A program made the position numbers and the translations under genes. Of a DNA stretch of 64,000 nucleotides, positions 44,861 to 58,739 are shown one piece after another. This stretch comes from Mesaphorura yosii (taxonomy: Eukaryota > Arthropoda > Collembola > Poduromorpha > Tullbergiidae): NCBI GenBank assembly GCA_009869945.1, contig WIXG01000297.1:33430-97429 (forward strand), read 5' to 3'. The notes under the pieces are model-generated. The model ran no database searches. It saw nothing but the letters and a program-made list of their open reading frames with translations, and was not told the DNA's origin. The first letter of the stretch is position 1; each line of letters begins with the position of its first letter.

Positions 44861-45283
44861 CACGCAAAGCATTTACTCCTGCTTTGATTTGACAAGGCTG
44901 GTCTTTGTTAATAAATAATTAATAAATAAGCGTTATCAGCGGCACGACGCTCACGCAGTGAGGTGTACGACACAAGCGAGACAAGCACGAGACAATGCTC
45001 AAAAACATTTTGTCATCGCGTCGTCTCCTTTGCATAGAGTCGGAGTTCTTTCTTTCATTCTTGCATTCTTGCGTTGAGATTTGAATGTGAGAGTTCCCGA
45101 TCAAATACGAAGAATTGTACGAAATCCAAGGAAGAAGGTTCCAGCAAATACCATTTTAACGGTCAGTATCAGTTACAACGTTTGAGCTAAGTTAAGAGAG
45201 AAAGGGACCAACCAATATCAATTCGAGAAGGCTTGAAGACTGAAGATTGAAGATTCGACACATTGATTCTAATTGGGTTCGAA
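44861..45283. other. Intergenic
   Basis: About 0.4 kb; AATAAATAATTAATAAATAAG near 44912 likely serves polyadenylation of copy 5. The last part is the upstream region of the PARP1-like short gene. Confidence 0.45.
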
Positions 45284-46034
45284 ATGGCTACTTATTACTC
45301 CTACAAAATTGACTACGCGAAAACCAGCCGTGCCTCTTGCAGGACCTGCAAGGAGACGATTGATAAGGGCGAGCTTCGCATAGCTGCTCTGGTCCAGGTA
45401 AGAATTCAACCGACCAAATCGTTCACATTATTCACAATTCTTATCAACCGAAAACTTGAATTTGTCTTCAACATATTAGTCCCAACACGATGATGGCAAA
45501 GATCTTTTGTGGTACCACATTCGCTGTTTCTCCTCTGAACGCAAGTCACCACTTGCTGTCAATGAAATCGATGGCTTTGCAGATCTTCGCTGGAACGATC
45601 AGGACACTTTGACGGAAAACTTTGGCGCTCTTACAACTGGTAAGTATCGTCTAGTGCGTTTTGATTCAATCTTATCCCTCTGTCCAAATAATTTCGCTAT
45701 TCTGACACTGAATCATTTTATTACTTATAGGAGGTGGTGATGCTACCGGCAGCAAGACTAATGGAACAGAATCCACACTGGTTGATGAACTCAGCCTTCT
45801 CTACGTTCAAAGTGGCTCATCAAAATTTCCAGTTTGCAAAGAAAAAATCTTGACAGGAGCACTGGCAGTTTCACAAGAGAATGGAAGTAAAGAAAAATTG
45901 CATCATATGCCTTGTTCCGCTTACAAGCGCGAGGATGTGGGCTTTCTTGGCACGATGGAAGGTAAAAAGCTTCCAGGATTCGACGCGCTGGAGGCTGCTG
46001 ATCAAAATGAAGTGAAGAAACGGCTGCCAGCAAC
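45284..46034 (+). repeat. Inverted duplication, arm 1 (PARP1 exons 1-3)
   Basis: Exons 1-3 of the short PARP-like gene repeat exons 1-3 of PARP1 in opposite orientation (49829-50581) with the same intron positions and phases. The end of exon 3 is nearly identical at protein level. Confidence 0.8.
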
Positions 46035-46906
46035 GTAAGTCGAGTACTCGTGTAATTCGAGTAACTTTGGAATGTAATTAATAAATTCATTAAGCGCATT
46101 ATGAAGACTTTGTGAATTAGAAAGTATCATGGCAGTCATGGGCTGATCTTCATCTTTGCTTTCAGAGAGAAAGATGAGGCAAAGAAGACCGAGTCGAAAG
46201 GAAAAGTTAATGGCAAAGACAGGACTGCTGAGAAAAGAGATGGCAGTGGTACTTCTAACGGAAGTGGTGGTGGCGAGGACGGATATAACTCTCCGGACGA
46301 CAGAACCAAAGTCGGATGCGCCGCCATTGGGGAAAAGCCACAGAACTGTGACGCGTAAGTCGCACCTTATGCTACCGCCACGCTTTGCGTTCATGTATCA
46401 AGTGCTATGAAGAATTTAGCATTGATCGAGCCTCGAATGTTTCATTTCAGTGTAAAGAACGAAAGACGCGTCAAAAGCTCTGGGTACACCCTCTGCAAAT
46501 ACGAGTGCGGAAAGATATTCAAGACGCATGAAGAAGCTGGAGTCCATGAGCAGACTGCATGCATAAAATTCCTGGAATTCCTGAATTATGACAAACATTA
46601 TTCGGCCGCAAAATGTAAGTGCGCAAGAAAACAGTCAAGATACAATTCTACATTCGCCATAATCCTTGACTTCACATTTAGCAAAATACCCTGTGGATAA
46701 ACAAGTCACCTACGAGAAAGGCGCAAGGAAATCCATTCCTCCAGTAATTGGTTTCCTGTTCACTGGGAAAAGGCGAACAGGAGCCGCTCCAATTCGGGTT
46801 ATAACCGTGAGTCTTCCATTCTGTTTTTAATCTTACCCTGCCTTGTTTGTCTTGAAAACGCCTAATTTTAATGGGCTTTTGATTGTTTTTACTACAGAAT
46901 CGTTAA
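45284..46906 (+). CDS. PARP1 N-terminal-only paralogue, no catalytic domain
   Basis: Seven exons (45284-45397, 45480-45639, 45731-46034, 46166-46354, 46451-46614, 46682-46806, 46898-46906), 1065 nt, 354 residues, frame intact. Exons 1-3 mirror the PARP1 gene at 47221-50581: zinc finger 1 is complete (CRTC ... WYHIRC), while zinc finger 2 has lost its first ligand (SSKFPVCKEKI against SSKCPVCKEKI in PARP1). The block REDVGFLGTMEGKKLPGF and the following 18 or so residues are identical in both. Downstream the sequence diverges into a Lys/Glu/Ser-rich stretch, a new CKYEC...HEQTAC putative zinc motif, and an unrelated basic tail. There is no PADR1, WGR or ADP-ribosyltransferase domain. It could bind DNA breaks without catalysis and act as a competitor or cofactor. 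Alternatively it is an aging duplicate. Confidence 0.83.
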
Positions 46907-47220
46907 ACGTTGAGAACAGAAACAAGATAACCATCAGTACTCGTGCTATTGTTTCTCGGAACAATATTTAATTTAGGTTTTTGTAAACCTTAGGCTAAGC
47001 AAATTGTTTATTAAAAACTACTCCTACCTCCAGTATTTTTGTAATTTGTATTTTATTTATCTTATTTTATTGAATACAGAACTTTAAATCCTAATTACAG
47101 TTACAACTGTAGCTCAATTGAGAAGATGGACTTAAATTATTTAATGGTTATGTTTACTTGTACTTTCACTGAAATCTGAATCCATTTGTCACCGGCTTGG
47201 CTCCTTATCCGGTGAGACAT
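46907..47220. other. Short convergent intergenic region
   Basis: About 0.3 kb, AT-rich, shared 3' space of the two PARP genes. No feature beyond probable 3' UTRs. Confidence 0.5.
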
Positions 47221-50200
47221 TTACTGCCGACGACGTTTCGACTTGAATTTGAACTCCACCTCGACGAGATAGCGAATGGTGACTTGAGCCACGTCGTAGA
47301 CAATGTACTCGTTGTACAGGAGCGAAGACTGCTTGCCCAAATACTTCTGAGGCTTCCCGTACGGCACTTCCACATTGCCCGGTAGGATGTACTTGCTTTT
47401 CGGGTTGGGTTGAGTTTGTCCCACGCCCTTGACGCTGTGCTTCTCCTTCGGTGCCTTCGTCAACGATTCCTTCGCGTTGACCAGCTCGTGTATGTCGCCC
47501 AAAGCTACTTCGCACAGGAGCAGGAGTCCAGTGTCTCCGTCCTTACTCGGGAAGCAGTAGTTTGCGGACTTGGAGACCATGTCAGCAAAGTAGATGCCCT
47601 TCCCAAACATGTAGCCAGTTGCAGGCGCTTCGGGCGGAGCAATACGAAGGCCTTGAGAGAGGATCCCAGCGAAGTTAGTGGTTCGGGACCCGTGCCAAAG
47701 CAGCTTTCTGTTGTGCAAGTCCTTGAATTTCTCGCAACGCTCAGATTCGCCCATTCGCACGACTTTGAAGACTTCTTTGATCTGCAGATCGTAGTCGTCG
47801 TGAGTTTCAGCGTGAGTGTTCTCTAAGTACGCCTTAATAACCCCGAATTCTTCCGCTTCTCTCTCCATGACTTCGATCTCGGTCTTCAGCGCCTCGTAGT
47901 GAGTGTCGATGGGCGAGCCTTCCTTCTCGGCACCTGCCTGCAGAATTTCGTATGCAAGTTCGATTTCCAAGAGACTCTCGAGCATTTCCGTTTTCTTCTT
48001 GATAAATTCGAGGTTGTCCAGAAGCGGTGGGGTCGCAGTGCCGAAGTTGTGCGGAATGTAAGTGAAGAAGCGATTTGTGACGTCGACGATTTGCTGTTTC
48101 TGCGGCGTCCCTTCGCCTTCAAGAAGCTTCTGTGCATTTCCAAGGACGGTGAAAGCCTTCTTGATTTGCTTGCCGCTGATCTTGCCCAACGGCATCTCGT
48201 CCAAGTTAATGTGGAATTGCACGAGAGCGTCTTGCATCTTCTCAACATCAAAGATCAAGCTGATCAATTCCTGGACGGGAGTCGGAAGCTTCGAGTCGAC
48301 CTGTTTAGGAGCTTTCTTCTTAATCTTCGTTTCATCCTGGTAATCAATTATCATTGGGACATAAGTGCCTGGAACTCTTTTGTACGGTTTTCCGAATTCG
48401 GTTCCACATTTTTCGGCGTAGTGCAGGCAGAATATCTCCTTTGCTTCTTCCAAATCATGGCACTCATCGATAAGTTGCCCGCCAATTGTCGTGCCGATGC
48501 GTCCCCACGAGCGGAAAACGTGATACGCCTTCTTCTTGTCTTCCTCAAGGATCTGGAGCTTGTAGTAGGAATTGTGGCCTGTCTCTACGTCGATTCGGTT
48601 CATGATGGCATTGTAGTACGTTTTGCCTTCTTTGTAGACGTGAGTGTAGTCTTCCATGCCGCTCTCAGGATCTACGATAGCGCCTCCCTTCATCTTCATT
48701 GTGACGCTTGTTTCTTTGATGCGGCACTCGGTATTTCCGCCGCGAGGGTCTGCAACAGAGCAAGAAATTAGTTATGAATTATGGGCATATCCAAAACTAA
48801 AGTTGCGTTCTAGAGTTAAATAGAATTTAGATTTGAATTTGTGTAGTTGTAAGTTCCGTATCTGTCCACAGCACGTGACTTCCGTGTCTGTGGTCATCAG
48901 AGAACTCGCATTTCTTTCGGGAAATCAAGTCGACTGGAACTCCACACATTCCTGAGTCCAGCGTATCTCATTCCCACTTGCTACAAATTACAATGCTACT
49001 ACCACGGTCACACTGAACATGTAACATTGTCGTCTTACCTTCCGTTTTTGTGTTTCTCTTTCTGGGCCCAGAAGGGCCTGCAGCAGCAACTGACGGGGAG
49101 CGTGAACTTGGCGGCTTTATGATCTGGAAGCATCTCTTCTGTGGATACAAAGAGCTGAACTTCTTTTCGCCGTTATCAGAGAAGGCGTCAAAATTTTTAG
49201 CCCAGGATGGAATCACAAATTTCTTTCGAAGTGGCTCAGTCGTAAAATCCTTGCATTTTGCAAATTCACTGAAGTACCCGTCACATAAGTATCCAATACC
49301 GCTTCTGAAAAAATACATTTAACATTTTTCAATAATATAACATAGAATCAATGAGCGAATGTGACCTTAACTAAACTTACTGGAAAGCGTACTGCCCGCC
49401 GCACTTTTTGCACCGCTCCAATGCTCCAAATGTCATAATGTCCGCAAGGCGTAAATACAGGGCTTCAAGTCCAGTCCCAGCATCTTTATCGATTACTGCA
49501 TCTTGACCGTTGTCTATCAAAAGCTTCTTTACTTCTTCTCGGGTGAGCGTATTTAGTAGATCACGATTTTCATACAACTTCTGGTGATGCCATTTGAAAA
49601 TTTCTACTTGCCGATTGTCGCCACTTCCATTAGATTTAGAAGCACCACCGTTACTGGCTTTCTCAACAGCCTTGTTCTTGCTCGTAGCCTTTCCTTTGGG
49701 CTCGACCTTCTTTGCTTTCTCTTTCTCTCTGAAAACAAAGATGAACCATTATTACTTTCTAATTCACAAAATCTATCTGGTTCAATTATTGAATGAAATT
49801 CCAAAGTTTTTGAGAGTGGTCGACTTACGTTGCTGGCAGCCGTTTCTTCACTTCATTTTGATCAGCAGCCTCCAGCGCGTCGAATCCTGGAAGCTTTTTA
49901 CCTTCCATCGTGCCAAGAAAGCCCACATCCTCACGCTTGTCAGCGAAGCAGGGCAAATGGTGCGATTTTTCCTTACTTCCGTGCTTTCGTGAAACTACCA
50001 GTGCTCCTTTTCCGATTTTCTCTTTACAAACTGGACATTTTGAAGAGCCGGCTCGAGCGTAGAGAAGACTGAACTCATCAACCGGTGCGGATTTGGCTTC
50101 ATTTGTCTTGCTGTCGATGGCATCACCAGCTCCTCCAGTTCCTGTACAATAAAATGGTTCAGTTTCAGATGAGCAAAAATATTGGAGCAGAGGGATGAGA

Positions 50201-50581
50201 TTCAATCCATAGGATTAGTATAAACATGTACCACCAAGACCATCGCACTTCTTCGTCAAAGTCTCCTGATCTTCCCAGCGGAGATCGGCGAAGCCTCCGA
50301 TTTCATTGACAGCAAGCGGCAACTTGCGTTTGGTGAAGAAGCAGCGAATGTGGTGCCACAAAGGATCTTTGCCATCATGGTGTCGAGACTAACAAATTGC
50401 ATGCAAGCAAGTTAAGTTGATAAGAAATGCAAAATAGTGTGGTCGATCGTATCGGATGAATTCTTACCTGGACCATAGCAGCTATACGAAGCTCGCCCTT
50501 ATCAATCGTCTCCTTGCAGGTCCTGCAAGAGGCACGGCTGCTTTTTGCGTAGTCAGTTTTGTAAGAATAATCAGTAGCCAT
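47221..50581 (-). CDS. PARP1: Poly(ADP-ribose) polymerase 1, lacking BRCT
   Basis: Six exons, 50581-50468, 50388-50232, 50141-49829, 49728-49381, 49304-49039 and 48749-47221, 2727 nt, 908 residues. Order: zinc fingers 1 and 2 (CRTC...HIRC; CPVC...HHLPC), PADR1/zinc finger 3 (RCKKCGG ... LCDGYFSEFAKC), a short linker, WGR domain (YYKLQILEEDKKKAYHVFRSWG), regulatory helical domain, and the ADP-ribosyltransferase domain with the H-Y-E triad (LLWHGSR, KGIYFAD, YNEYIVYD). It detects DNA breaks and builds poly(ADP-ribose) in the nucleus. No BRCT is visible between zinc finger 3 and WGR; the only intron there (49038-48750) shows none, which explains the length being about 100 residues below vertebrate PARP1. 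Neighbour: its own N-terminal duplicate in inverted orientation. Confidence 0.96.
49829..50581 (-). repeat. Inverted duplication, arm 2 (PARP1 exons 1-3)
   Basis: Partner arm of 45284-46034, in the complete PARP1 gene; same exon lengths for exon 1 (114 nt) and matching phases. Confidence 0.8.
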
Positions 50582-52052
50582 TTCGAAGTCCACTTAAAAT
50601 CAATGCGTCTTCAGTCTTCTCGAATTGATCTTGGTGCTTTTCTCTCTTATCCCAGTTAAAACGTAGTAAGCACTAATCAGTCTATTACTGAATACTAAAA
50701 TACTAAAATTGCTGTGAAATTACCGATACTGATCGTATCGTTAAAATGGGAAAATTAGCGAGAATCGATTTAGCATTTAAAGTCTCAAAATTCTCCAGCT
50801 CGAAATACAAACGAATGTACGAGATACGGTTTCTTTTGTTTGGACTCCTCTCCGGCTTTGACCTTGTGTTGCGTGTTGAGTCTCTCTCTTTTCTGCCCGC
50901 CGTTGAATATGAAGTGATTATGAAATGAAATGCGATACGAGACAGGATGAAACATGAAATCTTATACATGACGAAAACAAGAGCACCTCCACGAAGACTC
51001 TAAACTCGCAATGCCCCAACTCCCTTGCTTTGCTTTGTGCAGTAATAGTAAACACCATTTCGTGAAGAATTCCCAATTCCAAACGATTGTTTCAATGGAA
51101 GGCGGTGAGTGAGCAGTGAGAACTTCAGATGAAAATCAAGAAATTGCCACTGCAGGTTCTCCCGCATGTTTTTGTAGCAGCCATTTGAAAAATGTACCAA
51201 TCAGTGTAAAAAATTAGCATTGCTTTGAGTAGTGCCACGAAACAATTTTCTGGAAACAATTGTCTAGAAACGGCTTATTTGACTCAATTGCCCAGAAACA
51301 ATTTGCCGGAAACTTTTTTCTTGGATTTCTTAGGGTTTTCATAATGATCGGAATCCCCGCACTCAAATCTTGTTATTCAAACCCAAAATTGAGCCTAACG
51401 ACATCCGGGATAGATCTGCAACTGATAACACGTATGCTATCGCAAATATTTCCAATGACAGACGAGGCTCCGGCGATGTAAATAGAACATTGTGTAAATA
51501 TTTATCTCATCTCGATGTTTTCCTGCTAACCAAGTTAATCCCCCTCAGCAATGACTGATGACGCACCAGCATTAACGCCCGCCCGGCTCCAAATCAGCCC
51601 GAGACTTTATCTTTTTGACGTACGCAGTAGCAGTGGCGGCCAACGCCACGGCCAGAGTCGGTCCAGTGTCAACAATCTGCAGCTCTGCGATTTCGGATGT
51701 GATAATTGATAAGGTAGGCATCGCTAAATAAATGATAAACACTAATTGCATACGTCAAATCAAAGCCCACACAATGCCCAGTGCTTGTGTTTACAATCCA
51801 ATGTTTAGGTTCTCACGCAAAGGAATTTTGATACGCAGACTCAAGCAGAGGCAGATGAGAACTTCCCGTAGCGTAGTGTAGCACAAGAGCAGCGTGATTA
51901 CAGCACCTCGGATTCCAATTTCATTTCCACAGAATTCGTGTTTATGTGATAATTGATTCTTGATTGGGTCCCAACATCGTAGTTCATATTTGTAAGCAAG
52001 TTTTCTACTTCTCGGTTCCAGTTCTGAACGTCAATGAAGTGAGCCTTTCAAA
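50582..52052. other. Intergenic, no gene recognised
   Basis: About 1.5 kb between PARP1 (-) and the second receptor kinase (+), i.e. a divergent promoter region. It contains a short block of degenerate AATTG/C-CC-GAAAC words at about 51237-51320 and a 49-codon frame at 51551-51711 without recognisable features. Confidence 0.45.
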
Positions 52053-55422
<3,370 letters not shown>

Positions 55423-55669
55423 TGTAGCTTAATTTGTAGTTAAGATTTGCTATGACTAGTTAATTAATTTGGTGAGAATGAATTTATTTTTACATGCACT
55501 GCATTTGTGAATGACTAAAAGTATTCGTCAGAATGATTCATCAATCAATTCAAGTCGCATTAAAAATTAATGTTAAATCAAGAAAACGGGTAACGTTCTA
55601 AGATTTGCTGGTGAGTGCCGTTGGAAATTAGTAGAGCATGTCGGGAAGCTCGTCCAAAATATGCTTGTT

Positions 55670-56230
55670 TCAGGCCAAATCCTGATCAAATTCGTAGTCG
55701 TGAATGAAGCCACCTTTATTCTTATCCATTTCGCGGAAGAATAGACTGATTTCGTCTCGCAATTCTTCAGCAGAGCGGCGTTGACGGGCGTGAGTGTCTT
55801 GGCGCCGGTGGGCGTGCACGTACTCGGCCATTTCGTCATACCCAACAACGCCGTCTCCATTCAGGTCGATGACATTGAATGCCGCTCTGGTGTGGTCGAC
55901 TTCGAGCAATTCTGCACCCGGGGCAGGTGCTTCTCGCTCTTTCCTGTTGCCCCAAATCTTCAGAATGTGGTTTCCAAGTGAGCCGAGCGGTTTGCTCTTG
56001 CAATTGGCCTCACAAGCTGGGCAGTTACAGCAGAAGAAGTTGTATTTTCCATGCGAGCAGCACAAATCGCCCCAGAACCAAAGTTCCTTACGGTTGCAGC
56101 AACGCCCCTCGACTTGGTTGTTGACGCCAAAAAGGTTCCAGCAGCAAAGTGCCAGCAGGACCGTCGTGGCAAAGCCAAGGTGCCCAAACCCCAAGCAGAA
56201 TGCCACTTTAAACTTCCTTTGTGAAAATTT
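55670..56230 (-). CDS. Secreted Cys-rich EF-hand protein, start codon unclear
   Basis: An open frame from a ttatttcag acceptor (exon from 56230) to TGA at 55670. It has a hydrophobic signal-like segment (LGFATTVLLALCCWNLFGV), a cysteine-dense region (RCCNRKELWFWGDLCCSHG ... CCNCPACEANC), then two EF-hands: DLNGDGVVGYDE (canonical loop) and DKNKGGFIHDYE. Likely a secreted calcium-binding protein. Start problem: no ATG precedes the signal segment in this exon. The GTG at 56206 lies where one would expect ATG, and the presumed first exon (from the TATA box at 56398-56404 to a GTAAGG donor near 56296) has none on this strand. A GTG/non-AUG start, a missed upstream exon, or a start-codon mutation are all possible. 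Confidence 0.65.
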   Translation of the reverse strand, partial: KFSQRKFKVAFCLGFGHLGFATTVLLALCCWNLFGVNNQVEGRCCNRKELWFWGDLCCSHGKYNFFCCNCPACEANCKSKPLGSLGNHILKIWGNRKEREAPAPGAELLEVDHTRAAFNVIDLNGDGVVGYDEMAEYVHAHRRQDTHARQRRSAEELRDEISLFFREMDKNKGGFIHDYEFDQDLA

Positions 56231-56397
56231 CTGAAATAAAAACTGTGAAATACTGCACGAAATGAATTTATCTGATTTTCACAACCAAACCTTACAAAAA
56301 TGGAAGAAGAATAATCGATGAAGTAGAATTGAAGTTGAGTTATATTTGCCGAGTCTAAGCCTTGAATTTTGATGGCGATTTGATTCAGCTCCAACTG

Positions 56398-56404
56398 TTT
56401 TATA
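56398..56404 (-). promoter_or_regulatory. TATA box of EF-hand gene
   Basis: TATAAAA on the minus strand (in GGTATAAAACAG), about 100 bp upstream of the apparent first donor site of the EF-hand gene. Confidence 0.5.
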
Positions 56405-57014
56405 CCAAATCTTTGATTTCAACATTATGAAGTCCGCATTTCATTCCAGCGTCGTCAGTCCAAACACAGGCCGTGTTTGATTTTAAAGGGAGTCAAACCA
56501 CATTCAAAAACAAGTCCAGCAGCAGGGGGTTTCCTGTTTGCGCCAGAAATTAGTCATCTTTTGCTATTTTGCTGCAACGTTGTTGCAAATTTGGGTCACT
56601 CCAGCTCAGTTGCTCCTTTGTTTATTTATCTTCTGTTTGCTCGTTGGCTCTTCCATGACGATTTCAGTGGAAAGCCACGCTTTCATTACTCGCCAAATTC
56701 CAACCGCCCTCAGCACAGATTCCAGGCCAGCGCTTCTATATTTTGTCTGGGATCCGGACAATATATATTCCAGAAGCATGCCTCTTCTCACATCGTTAAT
56801 CCTTTGTTGTACAGACTCATCAATCGATGCCGCCGTCATCCGACTCGTATGCCGATGGAAAATCGATATTTCCGACTTTCGCACGCAACGCAAGCTGTGA
56901 AAGCCGGACTCGTTCAAAGCCATGTATTCAAAGAATTCCATGTGTCCAGTTTTCAATTTCAACCTCAGCCAACTGAGCTGATTGATCTATCGCTGACTCT
57001 GACCTGTGAAGTAA
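56405..57014. other. Divergent intergenic region
   Basis: About 0.6 kb between the EF-hand gene (-) and the four-helix membrane protein (+). Overlapping frames on both strands look like chance ORFs. Confidence 0.4.
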
Positions 57015-57643
57015 ATGGCAAGAGTAGATCGAGGCGAGACGGATTCGGATCCCGATCAGGCGGAACTCACTACGAAGTTGAAGCAGAATGGAGTGCGGGC
57101 GACACTCGAAGCGGTGGGTTCTCTACATTTAGAAATCATAGCACCCAATTCTAAGTCAAGCTAGTAAAGCACGGTTCTTAGGTTACTGGAACCATCGCCC
57201 TCGTCGCTGCCGTCGTCATCTGCTACTTTTTGGACCGAAACAACACATACGGAGTCGTCCCGGGGGCCGACTCGAAGGCCAAAGAACAAGTACAAATTAG
57301 GTTCTACGCTCTGGCACCAGTTTTGACCGGTTTCTTCGTGCTTTCCGAGGGAATTGTGATACGCTTCTCCGACAAGGAACCAATTGCATCCCATCTGCCA
57401 CAAGCCCTTCAGGTCTTTCACCTGCTGCGAGTCCTCATCGCCCTCACGATGTTCGCCGTACTAATTGGTTCCCTCCTTGAATCCAGCGGGCAGCCGCACT
57501 GCACGCTGGGGCTCGCCGTGCTCACGGCACTCTGCCTCGGTGTCTGGTTCAACAGGGTCAGGAAGGTCATTCGGTGCATCGAGCGAATTGTGGGCACGGA
57601 GCAGGATCGCGTGGCGGCGGCGGCTCTTACAGCCATAAATTAA
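57015..57643 (+). CDS. Small four-helix membrane protein, unknown
   Basis: Two exons, 57015-57113 and 57182-57643, phase 0, 186 residues. Exon 1 encodes a charged N-terminal tail (MARVDRGETDSDPDQAEL); exon 2 has four predicted membrane helices: VTGTIALVAAVVICYFL, FYALAPVLTGFFVLSEGIVI, VFHLLRVLIALTMFAVLIG and LGLAVLTALCLGVWF. There are no signal peptide and no recognised motif. The topology suggests a small tetraspan membrane protein, but the tetraspanin CCG motif is absent. Family unrecognised. Confidence 0.6.
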
Positions 57644-58346
57644 TGCTGGCTACACTCTAAACTATTTTCATAGATAATTTTCGAGTAATAGAATGTGATA
57701 GAATAATCAATAACAAATCAATAGTCTGGGTTTAATATTTTCTAGACTGTGAGTATGCAAAGTGATTGTCGAATGCGATTTAAAAAAATTTAAATGGTAG
57801 CAGCGTCAATAAATTGGAAATTGAAACGGCAAACATACAGATAAGCAGGAAAATGACTGAGAAGCGCATGTGCAATGAGAAATAATCAACACTTATTGAG
57901 TAAATGGGACCAAAAGGGTATTAAACTCTTTATTAGCGTGTAACGTGACTCATTCTGTGAAAAGAGAAATTCCAAGCTTTAGATTGTTGTCTAATAATAA
58001 AGCCAGACAGCCATGCTTGAATGCTTGAGCCTGGACACAACATGATTTGTACTCTTTCCCCTAAATACATAAACGGCGTGCGGACGAGCGAGCTTCCTTG
58101 CATCTCGCGTCTAATTCTTGCCGCATGCAATGCCGTGCCGCGCAAGTTACCGTTTGCCGGTGTTTCATTTTAATTTTTTTACGGCATTGTATTACGGATT
58201 TTAAATTAAATTTTAATAATTTAATACGGTATTTGGCGAATAATTGCGAAAAATATCAAGTGTAAGTGCTAAAACTTCAATTAATCTACTTGATTTTGGG
58301 GTTCAACCTAAAGATTTGGCTGTTTTGGGCGATTTTCAGGAAAGGT
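57644..58346. other. AT-rich flank upstream of Helitron
   Basis: About 0.7 kb without coding signals. The Helitron 5' terminus probably lies here or shortly after; no unambiguous TC...host A/T boundary could be read. Confidence 0.35.
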
Positions 58347-58739
58347 AAGCGAAACTCAAGACTTTAAGCATCTCTCTCATCAATTCCCACCACCCAATTA
58401 TAACCAAACTTGATTAGTGGTCAAATTTATACGGTAGTTAACGAACACAATTGCGACATTCTGCGATCATTCGATATATTTTCCAAGAAATCAGGAATTA
58501 AAGTTAGTATGATTTTTACATTTCGACATGACTGTGGGGGAGAACACGGTGAAATGTCTAGCATGGGGAAAATTGGTATTTTCAAGGCAGGTAATTTTGG
58601 TAATTGGCAGTCCATCTACTCTCATAAAGCCTGATTGGCACAATCGTTGGTAGTTTAATTAGTTCAACTCTCATCACACCTAATTCGCATCAGCGCATGC
58701 TTTCTGTTTACTTTTTCCCTGTACCTTTTGTTTTCAGAA

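Noticed and set aside
48750-49038. Hidden BRCT exon in the PARP1 intron
   Set aside because: The intron was read on the coding strand; no frame of BRCT length or character is present.
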